This document shows positions 1-12,500 of a stretch of DNA of 64,000 nucleotides, in pieces. Under the pieces are notes generated by a model that saw only the letters and a list, made by a program, of their open reading frames with translations, did no database searches and had not been told where the DNA came from. Origin of the DNA: Strigamia acuminata (Eukaryota > Arthropoda > Chilopoda > Geophilomorpha > Linotaeniidae); the NCBI GenBank assembly GCA_949358305.1, contig OX442316.1, positions 17,174,001-17,238,000 on the forward strand, given 5' to 3'. Each line of letters starts with the position of its first letter. The stretch's first letter is position 1. A program made the position numbers and the translations under genes.

Positions 1-3000
1 TGTCTTCTGAATGGGGATGAGGAGTAAGCAGGCTTCACTGCAGCGACTGGTGAATATTCGGCTTTATTCTTTTCGCATTCAACATCAGCTGGAATCAAAA
101 CAACAATTTGTTAACGGTATATAAATTGTTATTGTTATGCACGTGGTCGCTACACAATCTCGCATTGTTTATATCGTAAGTAACGCACGATCGTAAGCCT
201 TTATGGCGAATAAATCTAAGACGAGAACAGCTGTTCGGCAGTAAAAGCATTCGTCGGTCTTTATTCACAATTACCGGGCCAGAAGGACGAGCGGAATACT
301 GCGTGCTTGCTTCTATGATTTAATAGACGAATTTTTGGAAGGCCTAATTGGTTTTCGGGTCGTCCGAATTTGGATCTAGATCCGTAATACACCCATCAGG
401 TTCGTTTTAATACATCGTTGGATTTTCTGCGCCTGTTTTGTTGTTTACGAGCATGGAAACGAGGCGCGGGGTAATAACAACAGCATAAAGCGAGTAATGG
501 CGGCAGATCACGTGTCAATGAAAGTATAATTGATTTTTTTTTTGTTTTTATAATTTTTTTTTTTAAGTTTTGGTTTTTTTGCTTAATTGGAAAGGTGGAT
601 GGGGACAGGAGTGCATTTTGGGGGTAATAGGAAAAGATTTGAGTCGCTGTCAGATGAAGGTGCGAGAATCACCTGCGCGCGCTGCTCTGGGGAATTAACT
701 GAAGAGAAAAGCCTTAAAATGCGGTCGGGGTATAAATTTCGAATCAATCGTGAGTAAAGCTGACAGCGCCATCTGTCTTTGCAGCATGAGAAATATTTGC
801 CTTTTCTTTCGCTACATCAGGTTAGAGAATAGGAATCGGTCTATCGGTTCGGTTCAAATAATTGTTTTTCTTTTTCTTTTTTCTTTTTCTTCAATTTTTC
901 ATTTCGTATCTTGGGTTAACAGATTGAGTGTATTAAATTTTTTTTATTGTTATTATATTTTATTGGCTTTGGATTTTTTTTTTTTTTTTTTTTTAGGATT
1001 GAAAATTGTTATCTGTATTCAGAAATGGTTTTGCAGTTTGCATTTCAAGTAGTGCATTTTGGATTTTTTTTATATTGAATTTTGGGTTTTTTTTAAATGC
1101 ATTTTGGATTTTTTAAAATGCATTTTGGATTTTTTTAAAATGCATTTTGAATTTTTTTTTTATTATGTATTTTGAATTATCTTTTATGCATTCTTGATTT
1201 TTTTTCATGCATTTTGAATTATCTTTTATGCATTTTGGATTTTTTTCATGTATTTTGAATTATCTTTTATGCATTCTTGATTTTTTTTCATGTATTTTGA
1301 ATTATCTTTTATGCATTTTGGATTTTTTTCATGCATTTTGAATTGTCTTTTATGCATTCTTGATTTTTTTTCATGCATTTTGAATTATCTTTTATGCATT
1401 TTGGATTTTTTTTCACGCATTTTGAATTATCTTTTATGCATTTTGGATTTTTTTCATGCATTTTGAATTGTCTTTTATGCATTCTTGATTTTTTTTCATG
1501 CATTTTGAATTATCTTTTATGCATTTTGGATTTTTTTCAAGCATTTTGGATTTTTTTAATGCATTTTAGATTTTCTAATAAATTTTGAATTTTTAAAAAA
1601 TGCAATTTAGATCATTTTTCATGCATTTTGCAATTTTTAAATTTTTATTTTAGATTTTTAGGAATGCATTTTGGATTTTTAGGAATGCATTTTGAAATTT
1701 TAGGAATGCATTTTGGATTTTTAGGAATGCATTTTGGATTTTTAGGAATGCATTTTGGATTTTTAGGAATGCATTTTGAATTTTTAGGAATGCATTTTGG
1801 ATTTTTAGGAATGCATTTTGGTTTTTTATTTTAGCAATGGTATTCACAAAGTGAAAGCGTCTGCTAAGAGTTATTTGCAGAAAATAATTCTTTTTCTATT
1901 CAGTTGGTTTTGTTTATATTATACTGAACCTTATCTCAGGTGAAATTTGAAGTCATTAGACATTCATTTAATTAATTATGCTAAATGCAAATTCTCTGCT
2001 CCTTAAAACTCCAGCAAAACTGTCAAGCTGGCTTCGCTGCATTACTAAAGAGCACTTCAGTCAACAGCTTTTGGCTTTTCCAGTAGTGTTTAAACCCACC
2101 ACTAGTTGGTGAAAAATTCTCTATTACCATTGTTCCCAACTAGCGCCCTCTATAAAATTTGTAGCGAACTTAAAAAAACCTAAACGGCGCTTTAACTAAT
2201 TGACCTGAAAATTGTCCCTAAATGTGTAATGCCTTATAAAGGAGTACATTTTACCTTTTTGCCGATCGGTTCCTAATACTGACCGGGAGAGGATTTCATC
2301 AGACCTGTCAATCCCAGTTAAGGAATACATTTCGGATACTCGATGGAGCACGATCGAACACAACAGAAGTTGAACCAAGACTTTGTTTAACAACTTCTGA
2401 TTAATTTATTAGTCGTATACTGTGTTTAAAGCATAGGCCTGTAGACATTTCATTTTATTATTTATTATTTTAATTTTATTTTAATACTTTGAATTAATAT
2501 AAGACTTTTATTACTATTTAATATTTATGAGGAAGTCGGACGGTTCTCGAAGGAAACCAACTCGTAGACAAAAATAATAGTTAGAAAAAACGTGGCCACT
2601 ACAATTTTTTTTTATAATTACCACTGTTTTGTACGTTAAAATGTGCACTTTCCATTAAATTTTCATAACAATATCATTATTGGAAAGCGCATTAAAAAGT
2701 GGTGCAAGATGACTCGCGTTTACGGAACTATTCAAATAAGAATCGCGAACGTTGGCGGTCATTCTGCTTGTTTTGGAAAGAGGTTTGTGTTTGGTTTTGG
2801 GATAATGCTCCATTTTTGTTTAATAGACCACCCTAGGTGGTTGAAATAATGCAATGATAGTGAAATTATAAGATAAAGAGTTTTGAATGCCCTTAATGCA
2901 AATTGTTGGTTTATTTTGCATTCGGTATTCGATGGAATTTATTTTCCTATTTGTTTCGTCTTTTGCTTACCTTTTAGCGAGGATTCGGGTGAAATCCGAT

Positions 3001-3494
3001 GCCTAAAACGTGTACAAACATCGATTTCCAGTAAATACAAGTTTATCCTCTGCAATAGACAAACATGGATTGAATCATCGACCGCGTTTCGTACCGCTAG
3101 ATAAATATGATTTTCTCTGTACGTTACTACGTGCGGAATTTAATAATTTTTTCATTTTTTAGAATTTTTTTAAAAAATAAATTAGCTTGTAATTTTGGAT
3201 GTTATGTTTATCAATTTATGTTGATAGATAAATTTTACGTCGAAAGAAAATTGTTTTTGAAAAGCTCCGCCTGAAAGTTGGCTCAGTTGCAATTTAGAGA
3301 TAAAAGCAAGGTTTTTTTTAAAATCAATAATCTATAATTTGGAAATACCACACAAGAAGTAGTTAATCTAAATGTATTATTGTGTAATCAAGTGTTGTAC
3401 GTTTGTGTATGGAAGATGAAAGATGTCGCTTTTTATTTGGTGCGATGATAAATCAAATTGTACTAATTAATTAATTTTTTAATTTTTATTTCAG
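1..3494. other. Upstream intronic or flanking DNA of gene A, no exon recognised
   Basis: No integrin-like reading frame joins exon a from this stretch, so the preceding exon is probably further left. The stretch holds AT-rich DNA and the minisatellite at 1,047-1,830. Open frames at 750-1,052 and 2,643-3,104 have no recognisable motif. Confidence 0.6.
1047..1830. repeat. AT-rich minisatellite with TGCATTTTGGATTTTT core
   Basis: Two sub-arrays share the word ATGCATTTTG. From about 1,047 to 1,600 units of about 20 bp alternate between a GGATTTTTTT and a GAATTATCTTTT spacer, giving a roughly 40-bp higher-order unit. From about 1,655 to 1,827 a cleaner 21-bp unit (AGGAATGCATTTTGGATTTT plus T) repeats about eight times. 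The 21-bp period keeps frames open on both strands, producing spurious peptides. Confidence 0.93.
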
Positions 3495-3556
3495 CTTCTT
3501 GGGGTTTCCATCGTCAAGGCTTCTGCCAAGCGGGATTCAGTGCCGTATTAACACCG
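3495..3556 (+). CDS. Gene A exon a (FG-GAP blade 3, GFCQAGFSA)
   Basis: Preceded by a T-rich tract and CAG, followed by GTGAGT. It begins with two bases of a split codon and then reads SWGFHRQGFCQAGFSAVLTP, ending in phase 0. The RQGFCQAGFS block is a hallmark of the third beta-propeller blade of non-I-domain alpha integrins. The preceding exon was not found in bases 1-3,494. Confidence 0.92.
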
Positions 3557-6500
3557 GTGAGTTGAAATCTTTTAGAAACAATAAGTGTATTCAAAAGTTA
3601 TGTTAAGGGGCCATCCATAATAAATTACGTAACGCACCAGGGGGGGAGCTTCAAATTTATTGCGATATGCGATATATGCGATTTATTAAACGTCTCGTGA
3701 GTTCCATTTTTTCACGCATGCAGTGTTGCGACGTATCGGTCAAGTATTCGCATTATATCGTGTGGTGTATTAACACCACAAGGAATTAATGCAGGTTTTA
3801 ATGCATTGAAAAAGTACATTGTATTGACAACAATACAAGGTATAAAGCAGCATGCAGTTTCCATCTTTTCCCCCTAGTGACAGTTGGTCAGGTTACATGA
3901 CAATAAAGCATCTACTTCTATTAGAGAAGTAGAGGAGAAACATTTAGGCCAAACATCTAGCCTGGTTCATTTCCTATATCAGGGCAAAGATGGGAAAGTG
4001 GCGCCGGAACAGGGCGACGATGGGAAATATCGTTAATCGAACTCTAAATGGTAAATATTTAAATAAACCAACATATTCTGCATCGCGTAACCTAATTTTG
4101 TGCAAGTCTCTTTTCTCCGTTATTAACTTGCACTTTAAGAAGCAACCAAGCGTATCTTTAAATCCAGATATTTTCTTATCTTGAGCCTCGGTTGCTGGCC
4201 AGTTGATGGCTGCTCCCTTTCAGACTTTTCTTGATCCTTCTTCACGATATCAACTATACGGAATACATTAACGTGATCCACTGTCGATGCACTGTTGAGC
4301 GTGATGTGACATTTTCAAAATGATTGATTGGCTAAATCTAGGATTTAAATCATCCGCCCATGTTTCAACTCGGTAATTACGGAATGATCGGAGATTCTTC
4401 TTGTAACCAAAGAAAAACGTTTGCGATTCCAATAGGAGGGGCTCTGGCCCCACATCCTGAAACAGACCTCCTCTCCAGGAAAATTTTGTATTGTTTTGCT
4501 TTGCTTTTCTGAAAATCATTTTTTTGGACCAAAAATTCTTAGTTAGGCTAAAAAGAATTTATTTTGAGACCAAAAAAATTTTCATTTTAGGCTTAATACA
4601 TCCAATTGTAGGCCCAAAACATCCAATTTTAGACTCTAAAAATTCAATTTTAGGCCCAAAACATTCAATTTTAGGCCCAAAACATCTAATTTTAGGCCCA
4701 AACATCCAATTATCGACCAAAAACATCCATTTCATTGCCAAATTTGAGAATATTGTTGAAATTCAAGGACAATGCTGAAGTGTGTACACATTTTCTTGAC
4801 CCATTCTGCATGCACAAACAAGACGAACTATACTTCACCCAAGTGCATAGTGTACAGTTTAAAGCCGGTTTAACAAATCCGGCGTAACAGCTGACCACTT
4901 AATTGGCTTAGATGGATTATGTAATCCAATAAGCCAATCAAATTACTAAAAAAAAAAAAAATAAATAAATAAATAAATAAATAAAATGAATAAAAATAAA
5001 AAAAAATAAAATTGTTTTTGTAATAACAGCAAAGGGATTGAGTGATTAAAGATGGGAATGTTCATCTTAGATTACCGTAGATTCTTCTTGCAAACAACTT
5101 TCGATTAGAAAAACTTTTTGACATCACTTCCTTTGAAAAAACAGCAAAGTGAACACTCCTAATGGTGTTTTTTTTTTTTTTTTATCTTTTTCTGGGCCGT
5201 GATTTAATTACAAAGTGGTGGGGAGAGGAGAGTGTTTAATTTTGACATCATTCAATGGATATCTTGTTTAATCTGGATGCTAATGAGACCCCTTCGTCAT
5301 AATTGAAAACGATCAGTCTCCTCGCGACGTGACGAGGGGGTCCGTGAACTTTTGTCGAACGCTAAACTCGGTTTAGACTTTGCCCAGTTTGCCCAGTCGA
5401 ATGATGGCGTCCTCTGACCCGCGTGTCAAGACTGCTCTTCTTCAAGCGGGTCTCGTGGGCGTTGATTTAGATGTTGGTGGGCACGGGGTTGCCTTATCAG
5501 CCGGCCAGTTGTTTCCTCCCCACAAGCCCATGTTTGGCGGTCGCGCATGAGGGATTGTGGGATCAACTCGCCTTCCGTAGTGTGCCTTTAATTTTGACGG
5601 TTTGTCCACTAGGGGAGGGAGAGGCTTATCGGTGTTCCTGCCACCGCCCGTGTTGCCCGCTGTCATTAATCAGGTCGGGAAATTTGTCTAGTCGTAAATC
5701 AGGGCGCCGCGGAACATGTAAAAATGGACTAAATTGAAAGAAAAAAATGGGAAATGGAAATGCCCTTTACTCTCTAGCTTGATTTGATACAAAAGAAAGA
5801 GTGAGATTGACTCAAAGCAGACTAAAATTGATTTAAAGCAGGCTGAATTTGATTTAAAGCAGACTAAAATTGATTAACAACACAAAAATTGACTAAAACT
5901 TACACAAATTGACTAAAAACACCAAAAACTGCCTAGATTTAACCAAAAACTGCCTAGATTCAACCAAAAACTGCCTAGATTCAACCAAAAACTACCTAGA
6001 TTCAACCAAAAACTGCCTATTTAACCAAAAACTGCCTAGATTTAACCAAAAACTGCCTAGATTTAACCAAAAACTGCCTAGATTTAACCAAAAACTGCCC
6101 AGATTTAACCATAAATTGCCTAGATTTAACCAAAAACTGCCTAGATTTAACCAAAAACTGCCTAGATTTAACCAAATACTGCCTAGATTTAACCAAAAAC
6201 TGCCTATTTAACCAAAAACTGCCTAGATTTAACCAAAAACTGCCCAGATTTAACCAAAAATTGCCTAGATTTAACCAAAAACTGCCTAGATTTAACCAAA
6301 AATTGCCTAGATTTAACCAAAAACTGCCTAGATTTAACCAAAAACTGCCTAGATTTAACCAAAAACTGCCCAGATTTAACCAAAAAACTGCATCGATTAA
6401 ATAAAAACTGCAAAAAGTGATTAAAATTAACTAAAACCTGCAAGACTATAATTGCCGAAAAAGTGAAATAAATTACTATAATTGACTAAAACTGCAAAAC

Positions 6501-9500
6501 CTAACTAAAATTGACTAAAACTGCAAAACCTAACTAAAATTGACTAAAACTGCAAAACCTAACTAAAATTGACTAAAACTGCAAAACCTAACTAAAATTG
6601 ACTAAAAACTGTTTCTGAGACCACCCATGTTGCCCGCTGTCATTAATCAGGTCAGGAAATTTGTCTAGTCGTAAATCACGAAAGATGGAAAAATAGAAAA
6701 TGCCCTTTACTCCGGAGTTTGATACAGATTTTTTTTTTTGTGGGTGGTTTCAATTTTTAATTAAAGGAGCTGATTATTTTTCTTGGTAAATTGAATTTTT
6801 TTTTTTTTTTTTTTGCTTTTTTGTTTGGGGTGTTTGATGGAAGATAGATGCGAAGATGGGCAGGTTGCCATCTACACAGATTGCACCTTTAATTAAATCT
6901 TTTGTCGTTTTGTGGCTTCACTGAGAAATTAAACAGCAAGTTAAATAAAATTCTTTTCCGTTCTTTAATTAATTCATTTTTATTATTTTTATTATTTCTT
7001 TTGAAGAAAAGAAGAGTCGCTTGAATTGTGTATAAATGTATTTGTAAGAGGCCAAGGGCCACCAGAGGGCCAGGAAGACTGTGGGCAAGTCTTGTTTCAC
7101 GCGGAAACGCGTTTAAAACGAGTTTCCGTCTGGATTTTAAGACGAAACGCCGATTAATTGCGATAAATGTTTGAATTTTCGAATTTCTGAAGATTTAGTT
7201 TGGAAATTGTGTTCTGGTCGGATGGAAAATGGAAAAAGGGATTTCCGTAATTGATTCGGATGGAAAGCTTGTAAATTTGATTAGGTATTTTCTTTTTTTG
7301 ATTATTTTCTTTTTTTAAACTCGAGATTAATCAGAATCGAAGAAAAGAGAGCAGATAAGAGGTTAATGGCTGCTAATTTGCAGAGGGTGTGACCTCGTGG
7401 GAAATTAATGCCACCACGTTTTCGAGTCGACGCCGTTTGATCGGGAAAAGATGTAATTAAACGAGAAAGAATGAAGGAGAAAGAAAACAACAAGGTTGGA
7501 ATTATCAGAGCAGTGGAATCCCAAATGGGAGAAATTTATCGGCATGCTAAAAGTGTAGAGCATAATTAAAATACACGCGCTAATTTCCATGTTAAGGATG
7601 GAATTCGGGGAGGAATAAATCGAATGACAATGTGTGCTTGGCTCACATGTCGGGCACTTGTGAAGAAGTTGTGGCGGATGATTATAAAGGTCAAGTGCAA
7701 TGAATGTTTGTCTTGTTTTTTTTTAGTCAACAATATGTTCACGGGAAGTTTTAGCTTTAAAACACACACATGGAGATTAATTTACATTTGTTGTTGAATT
7801 TTTTAAAAAAAAATATAGGGCTAGGGGTCTATTAAACAACTTCTTAAATGAACTGAAAGAAATGAAGAAATTTTACTAAAGAACGACTGAAATTGACTAA
7901 AAACAGACTAAAACTGATTGAAAACAGACTAAAACTGATTGAAAACAGACTAAAACTGATTGAAAACAGACTGTGATTGAAAACAGACTGTGATTGAAAA
8001 CAGACTAAATTGACTAAAGCTCACGAAAATTGACTAAAAACACCAAAAACTGCAAAACTGACTATAATTGACTAAAACTGACTATAAGCAACTAAAAACT
8101 GACTAAAAATAACTAAAAACTGACTAAAAATAACTAAAAACTGACTAAAAATAACTAAAAACTGACTAAAAATAACTAAAAACTGACTAAAAATAACTAA
8201 AAACTGACTAAAAATAACTAAAAACTGACTAAAAATAACTAAAAACTGACTAAAAATAACTAAAAACTGACTAAAAATAACTAAAAACTGACTAAAAGTA
8301 ACTAAAAGCTGTAAAAACTGACTAATTGATTAAAAACTGACTAAAAGTAACTAAAAGCTGTAAAAACTGACTGTAATTGATTAAAAACTGACTAAAAGTA
8401 ACTAAAAGCTGTACAAACTGACTGTAATTGTTTACAAACTGTAAAAACTAACTATAATTGATTAAAAATTGTAAAAACTGACTATAATTGACTACAAGCT
8501 ATAAAAAACTGACTATAATTGAGTAAAAGCTATAAAAAACTGACTATATCTTAATTGAGTAAAAGCTGACTATAATTGAGTAAAAGCTGACTATAATTGA
8601 GTAAAAGCTGACTATAATTGAGTAAAAGCTGGCTATAATTGAGTAAAATTTGACTAAAATTGACTAAAAACTGACTACAATTAACTAAAAACAACAAAAA
8701 CAAACCAAAATTATATATGAACTGACTTCAACCAGCAGAAAATCAAATTTTTAAAGTTTATTACGTTTTTGTTGCTTTTTTCCCAATTTTCACAAACTCC
8801 AAAAACTGAACCAAATTTAACAAACCTATTATAAACTTTTATTTTAAAATTCTTCTTTAAATGATACTTTAACAACAACTGATTAGAACTTTATGATGCA
8901 ATTCTATTTAAACACAAATTTCCACTTTTTAATTTCATGACCAATCAGCGCGACAACACCAAAATGAGGCGCTTTAATTAAGCCAAACCGAAAATATACT
9001 TTTTATTTTACTTTTCATTTCCACGCGCCGTGATAAACAAACTGATGACTTCATCTCCACACATCTTTGTTTTCACTCATTTCAGAGTTTAACCTTAAAG
9101 CTTTGTAAGCAGTCGCATCGATTTTTCCCCAAATTTTTTTCTCCTCTAAGTAATAAGTCATCAGCATGAGTTTGCAAATTTACCTCCTTTTTTTAATATT
9201 CTGCGGTAATACGTGAAGAGAATAAAATATGAATGAGCCAAAGATGAAACAGAAAAAAAAAATACCTATTTTTTTAAAAAATTCAATATGTGCAGCAAAT
9301 GGATCCTCGTGTAAGCAAATTACACATTTTGCATTAACATTTTTATTTTCCCTTTATTTAAAGAAAAAATATATATACAGTCTTTTTTTTTATAAAAATT
9401 CCTTGGAGATTGTTGCTTATTTGGAATGATGACCAGCACGTATTAGAATCAATATAGCAGACATTTCTACGGGCTTTATTTTAATGGAATCTTCGTGTAC

Positions 9501-12500
9501 TTCGCTTTCCCAGGAGTCGCTTCTGTTGGCTGACCACACGAGTTCTCCATTTTTTTTCAACTTCTTGTTTCTTTCTTTTTCTTTCTTCTTTTTTTTTTGT
9601 TTGAAGGCTTGATGACTCTGAAAAGTCGATTGCTCGAGTTTGTTTGCCAACGTTTTCTGTTTCCACTGACTTTTGAATGTGCATTGCGCTTCAATTGCGT
9701 CTTTTGCAATGTTGATATTCCCTCTAAGCATTTGGCCCAAGTTTAAATTGTATGATTTCTTATATTCATTGTTGATTTTATTTGCAGGATAGTCGTCGCT
9801 TGTTCGTAGGAGCTGTTGGAAGTTGGTACTGGCAAGGTAGGTTGTTTTTGCTGCACGGCATTTTGGATTTTTTTTTTTTGCGATAACTCTGGAATAAAGT
9901 GTAAAGGTGGGATGCCACTTGTGTTTACACTTGGATGCAACTCGTTGCATTGTGGGATTGATTTAGCCGTAACCAAGGGAGAAAGCTAATGTTTCTTTGA
10001 TTCTAAAGGTGATGTGTATCGGCATCTATATGCAGCAGAAATAAGCCATCGATAAAAACGATACAGTAAAGGCAAATGTAAATTCAATTGGGTAAATTGC
10101 CTTGGCAACCAACCTAATAAACTTTACTTTATCTGTATCACACGCATGTAAGTCCTTCCGGATTCGGGCCTACAAGAAGCCCTAACACAGCGGTCGAAAC
10201 TTGGACCGCGGTGATGTTTTAGCGACGTTTTTCCCTCGGTTTCTTTGGTTTTTCGGTGTTTTTTTTTCTTGTTTTTTCTTTTTGTTTCATGTTTTTTAGG
10301 TTTTATTGGTATTTTTTGGGTTGTGTGTGTTTATTGGGGGGTTTATTTGGTTTTTAAGTGTTTTTTTTCCGTTTTCTTAGGTTTTTAGTAAGGTTTTTAA
10401 TTGTTTTTTTTCTGGACCTCGATAAAAATTTTCAATAGTATCCGAACCCCACTAAAAATTAATTGCCGACACCTGCTCTAATACTTTGTTCACACCAAGG
10501 TTTTGGATCTCAACCGAAGCTGCGGATACAGATCCACGATCCATGTGAACACTGATGTCGGTTCACGGATCTAGAACAACTCTGTTCGCCAATCGAGTTC
10601 CCACAACTCGGTCCGGCGATCAGATCCGTATTGGAAACAGACTGTGCAGGCACAAGTCTGTAGCTTGTTCGCACAATTTGATAACAAAATTCCAAAAACG
10701 GTTTTGTGTATTTGTACATTTAGATTTTCGAAATAGTATATTTAAGATAAATTTAAAAAATAAATTAATAAGAATGAAAATGAATAAATTCGACTCATGT
10801 TGCAGCTGTCGTAGCTATCGTAGTGTTCCTAAAATCTGTTGCTACTAAAACCCGATTTTGTTTGATTGAATGAACTTTTTGGTGTGAACACAACATAATC
10901 TGGGTGAAAATTGGAACTCGGTTCAGTTGGATCTGATCGGGTGGATCAGATCCAGCCAAACTACATCCGTTGGTGTAAACAAGCTGTAACACACGTAGCT
11001 GCAGGATGACGTCGGGTTTTAACCCGGCTGATGTGTAATCCTCAGGTAAACCAGCTTTAAGCCGGATTTTTTCCCCCATATTTCTAAAAATGGGCTGCGT
11101 CTTGCAATCTGCGGTGTCTTAGAATCGAAGTAATGCGGTAGTTTGAATTTGTTTTGCAGTAGATTGCACTGCAACACAATCGACTTACATCCAACCAATC
11201 AGGAACGACTTCAATCTCGTGCAATAAAGCGAGACTGAACCTCACTCAAAACATACGGGTTGTAGTTTAGAGAAGCGAATGACGACAGATGGCTCCGCAC
11301 CATTTCTCCCGTATTAAAATTTATCCATCACACTAGGAATGACTAATGCATAACTAACCGTGATTAAATATTCCGCGACTCAATGTAAACGAGTCTTTAG
11401 TCAGTCCTGGTCGAAGAGCACCCTGTCCTCGACGCCATTTTGATGATTCAGCAATTTGGTTCTTTGTTCCGGATCGAGATCTTGTCGTTCAATTCTGATT
11501 GGTTCATTATTACTTCAACTTCGAACAAGTACGAACATACTTGAATTATCTTACTACACTTTATCCAAGCATGCCTTATCTTTGTTTAGCCACTTTAACG
11601 AGACTTGAAATAACTATTAATGGTTATAAACACGTAGGTTACATTTAATAAGCAACGAGCATTTGGATGTGGGGAGAGAAAGGTTTTCTAAGAAACAGTG
11701 CAAACAGTTGTATTCCAAGATTTATTTTAAATCGAAATCTGTGCAAAGTGCTGCTCTCATTAGCTTGTGCCTCAGGAGGCCACACTGAGTGTTTGTAGTT
11801 TGAAGTTTCGGCTCTGCAGCTGGATTCACTAAATTCGTTTAGGAATGTCAACGATAAGTAATGTGGGTTGAGCTCTGGCACATCCCGGTATTAATAATCT
11901 AATTAGATCTCTGGAAAAAGACGGTTTGGAGATTTTTTGGAGAAAAGATGAGAAATTGTGATAAACCTCAGCGTCGTTTGGGAATTGATAGTGAAACAAT
12001 GGTTAAAAAATATATATTTTATTTGTTTTTTTAAAAACAAATTAAAGTTGAACACAAGACGTGTTTTGAACTTCTCCATCCATTTCTTTTTTTTCGTTGA
12101 TGTTTCTATTTTTATTGATTAGATTGTAAGTAAAGAACAAGTTTGGGAACTCCTTGTGTCGAAACTTTGAGAAAGACTGCAGTGACAAATGTTAATAGGG
12201 CGTAATGGGTAAAGAATGAGCTGCGCCACATTAAAGCATCTGTGTTTTCGACATTTGCATCACTTTGCCATTACACTTTTTTTCTGGAGCCATCATTTTC
12301 CAATCCAGGACTAAAACTAGAGAAACTCTCTTTAAAAATGCATGGAAGATTTCCACACAAGTCGTTTCAAGTCCCAAAAAAAACATAGTTGTCTTGTTAA
12401 AATATATATTAATGTTTGGGAAAAATAAAAATAAAAATAAAAATAAAAAAAACACACAAATGGAAAGTTGTTTTTTAAATTAGGGGCATGAATCAATCTC

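Larger units (their letters stand above)
3557..9787. other. Gene A intron between exons a and b (6.2 kb)
   Basis: No exon is needed here: exon a ends and exon b starts in phase 0 and the protein motif is continuous. It contains minisatellites at 4,589-4,735, 5,905-6,390, 6,470-6,615 and 7,865-8,690, the direct repeats flanking one of them, and a possible MITE end at 3,605. Confidence 0.8.

Noticed and set aside
1309-1847. Overlapping repetitive open frames on both strands (MHFGFL-type and QNAFLKI-type peptides)
   Set aside because: They are read-through of a 21-bp minisatellite; the period is a multiple of three, so any stop-free unit stays open.
5909-6443. Open frames of NQKLPRF and FLVKSRQ repeats
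   Set aside because: Same cause: the 21-bp ACTGCCTAGATTTAACC array read on either strand.
9417-9950. 177-codon minus-strand frame, the longest in the window
   Set aside because: Antisense to gene A exon b, Lys-rich low-complexity centre, no domain or splice support.
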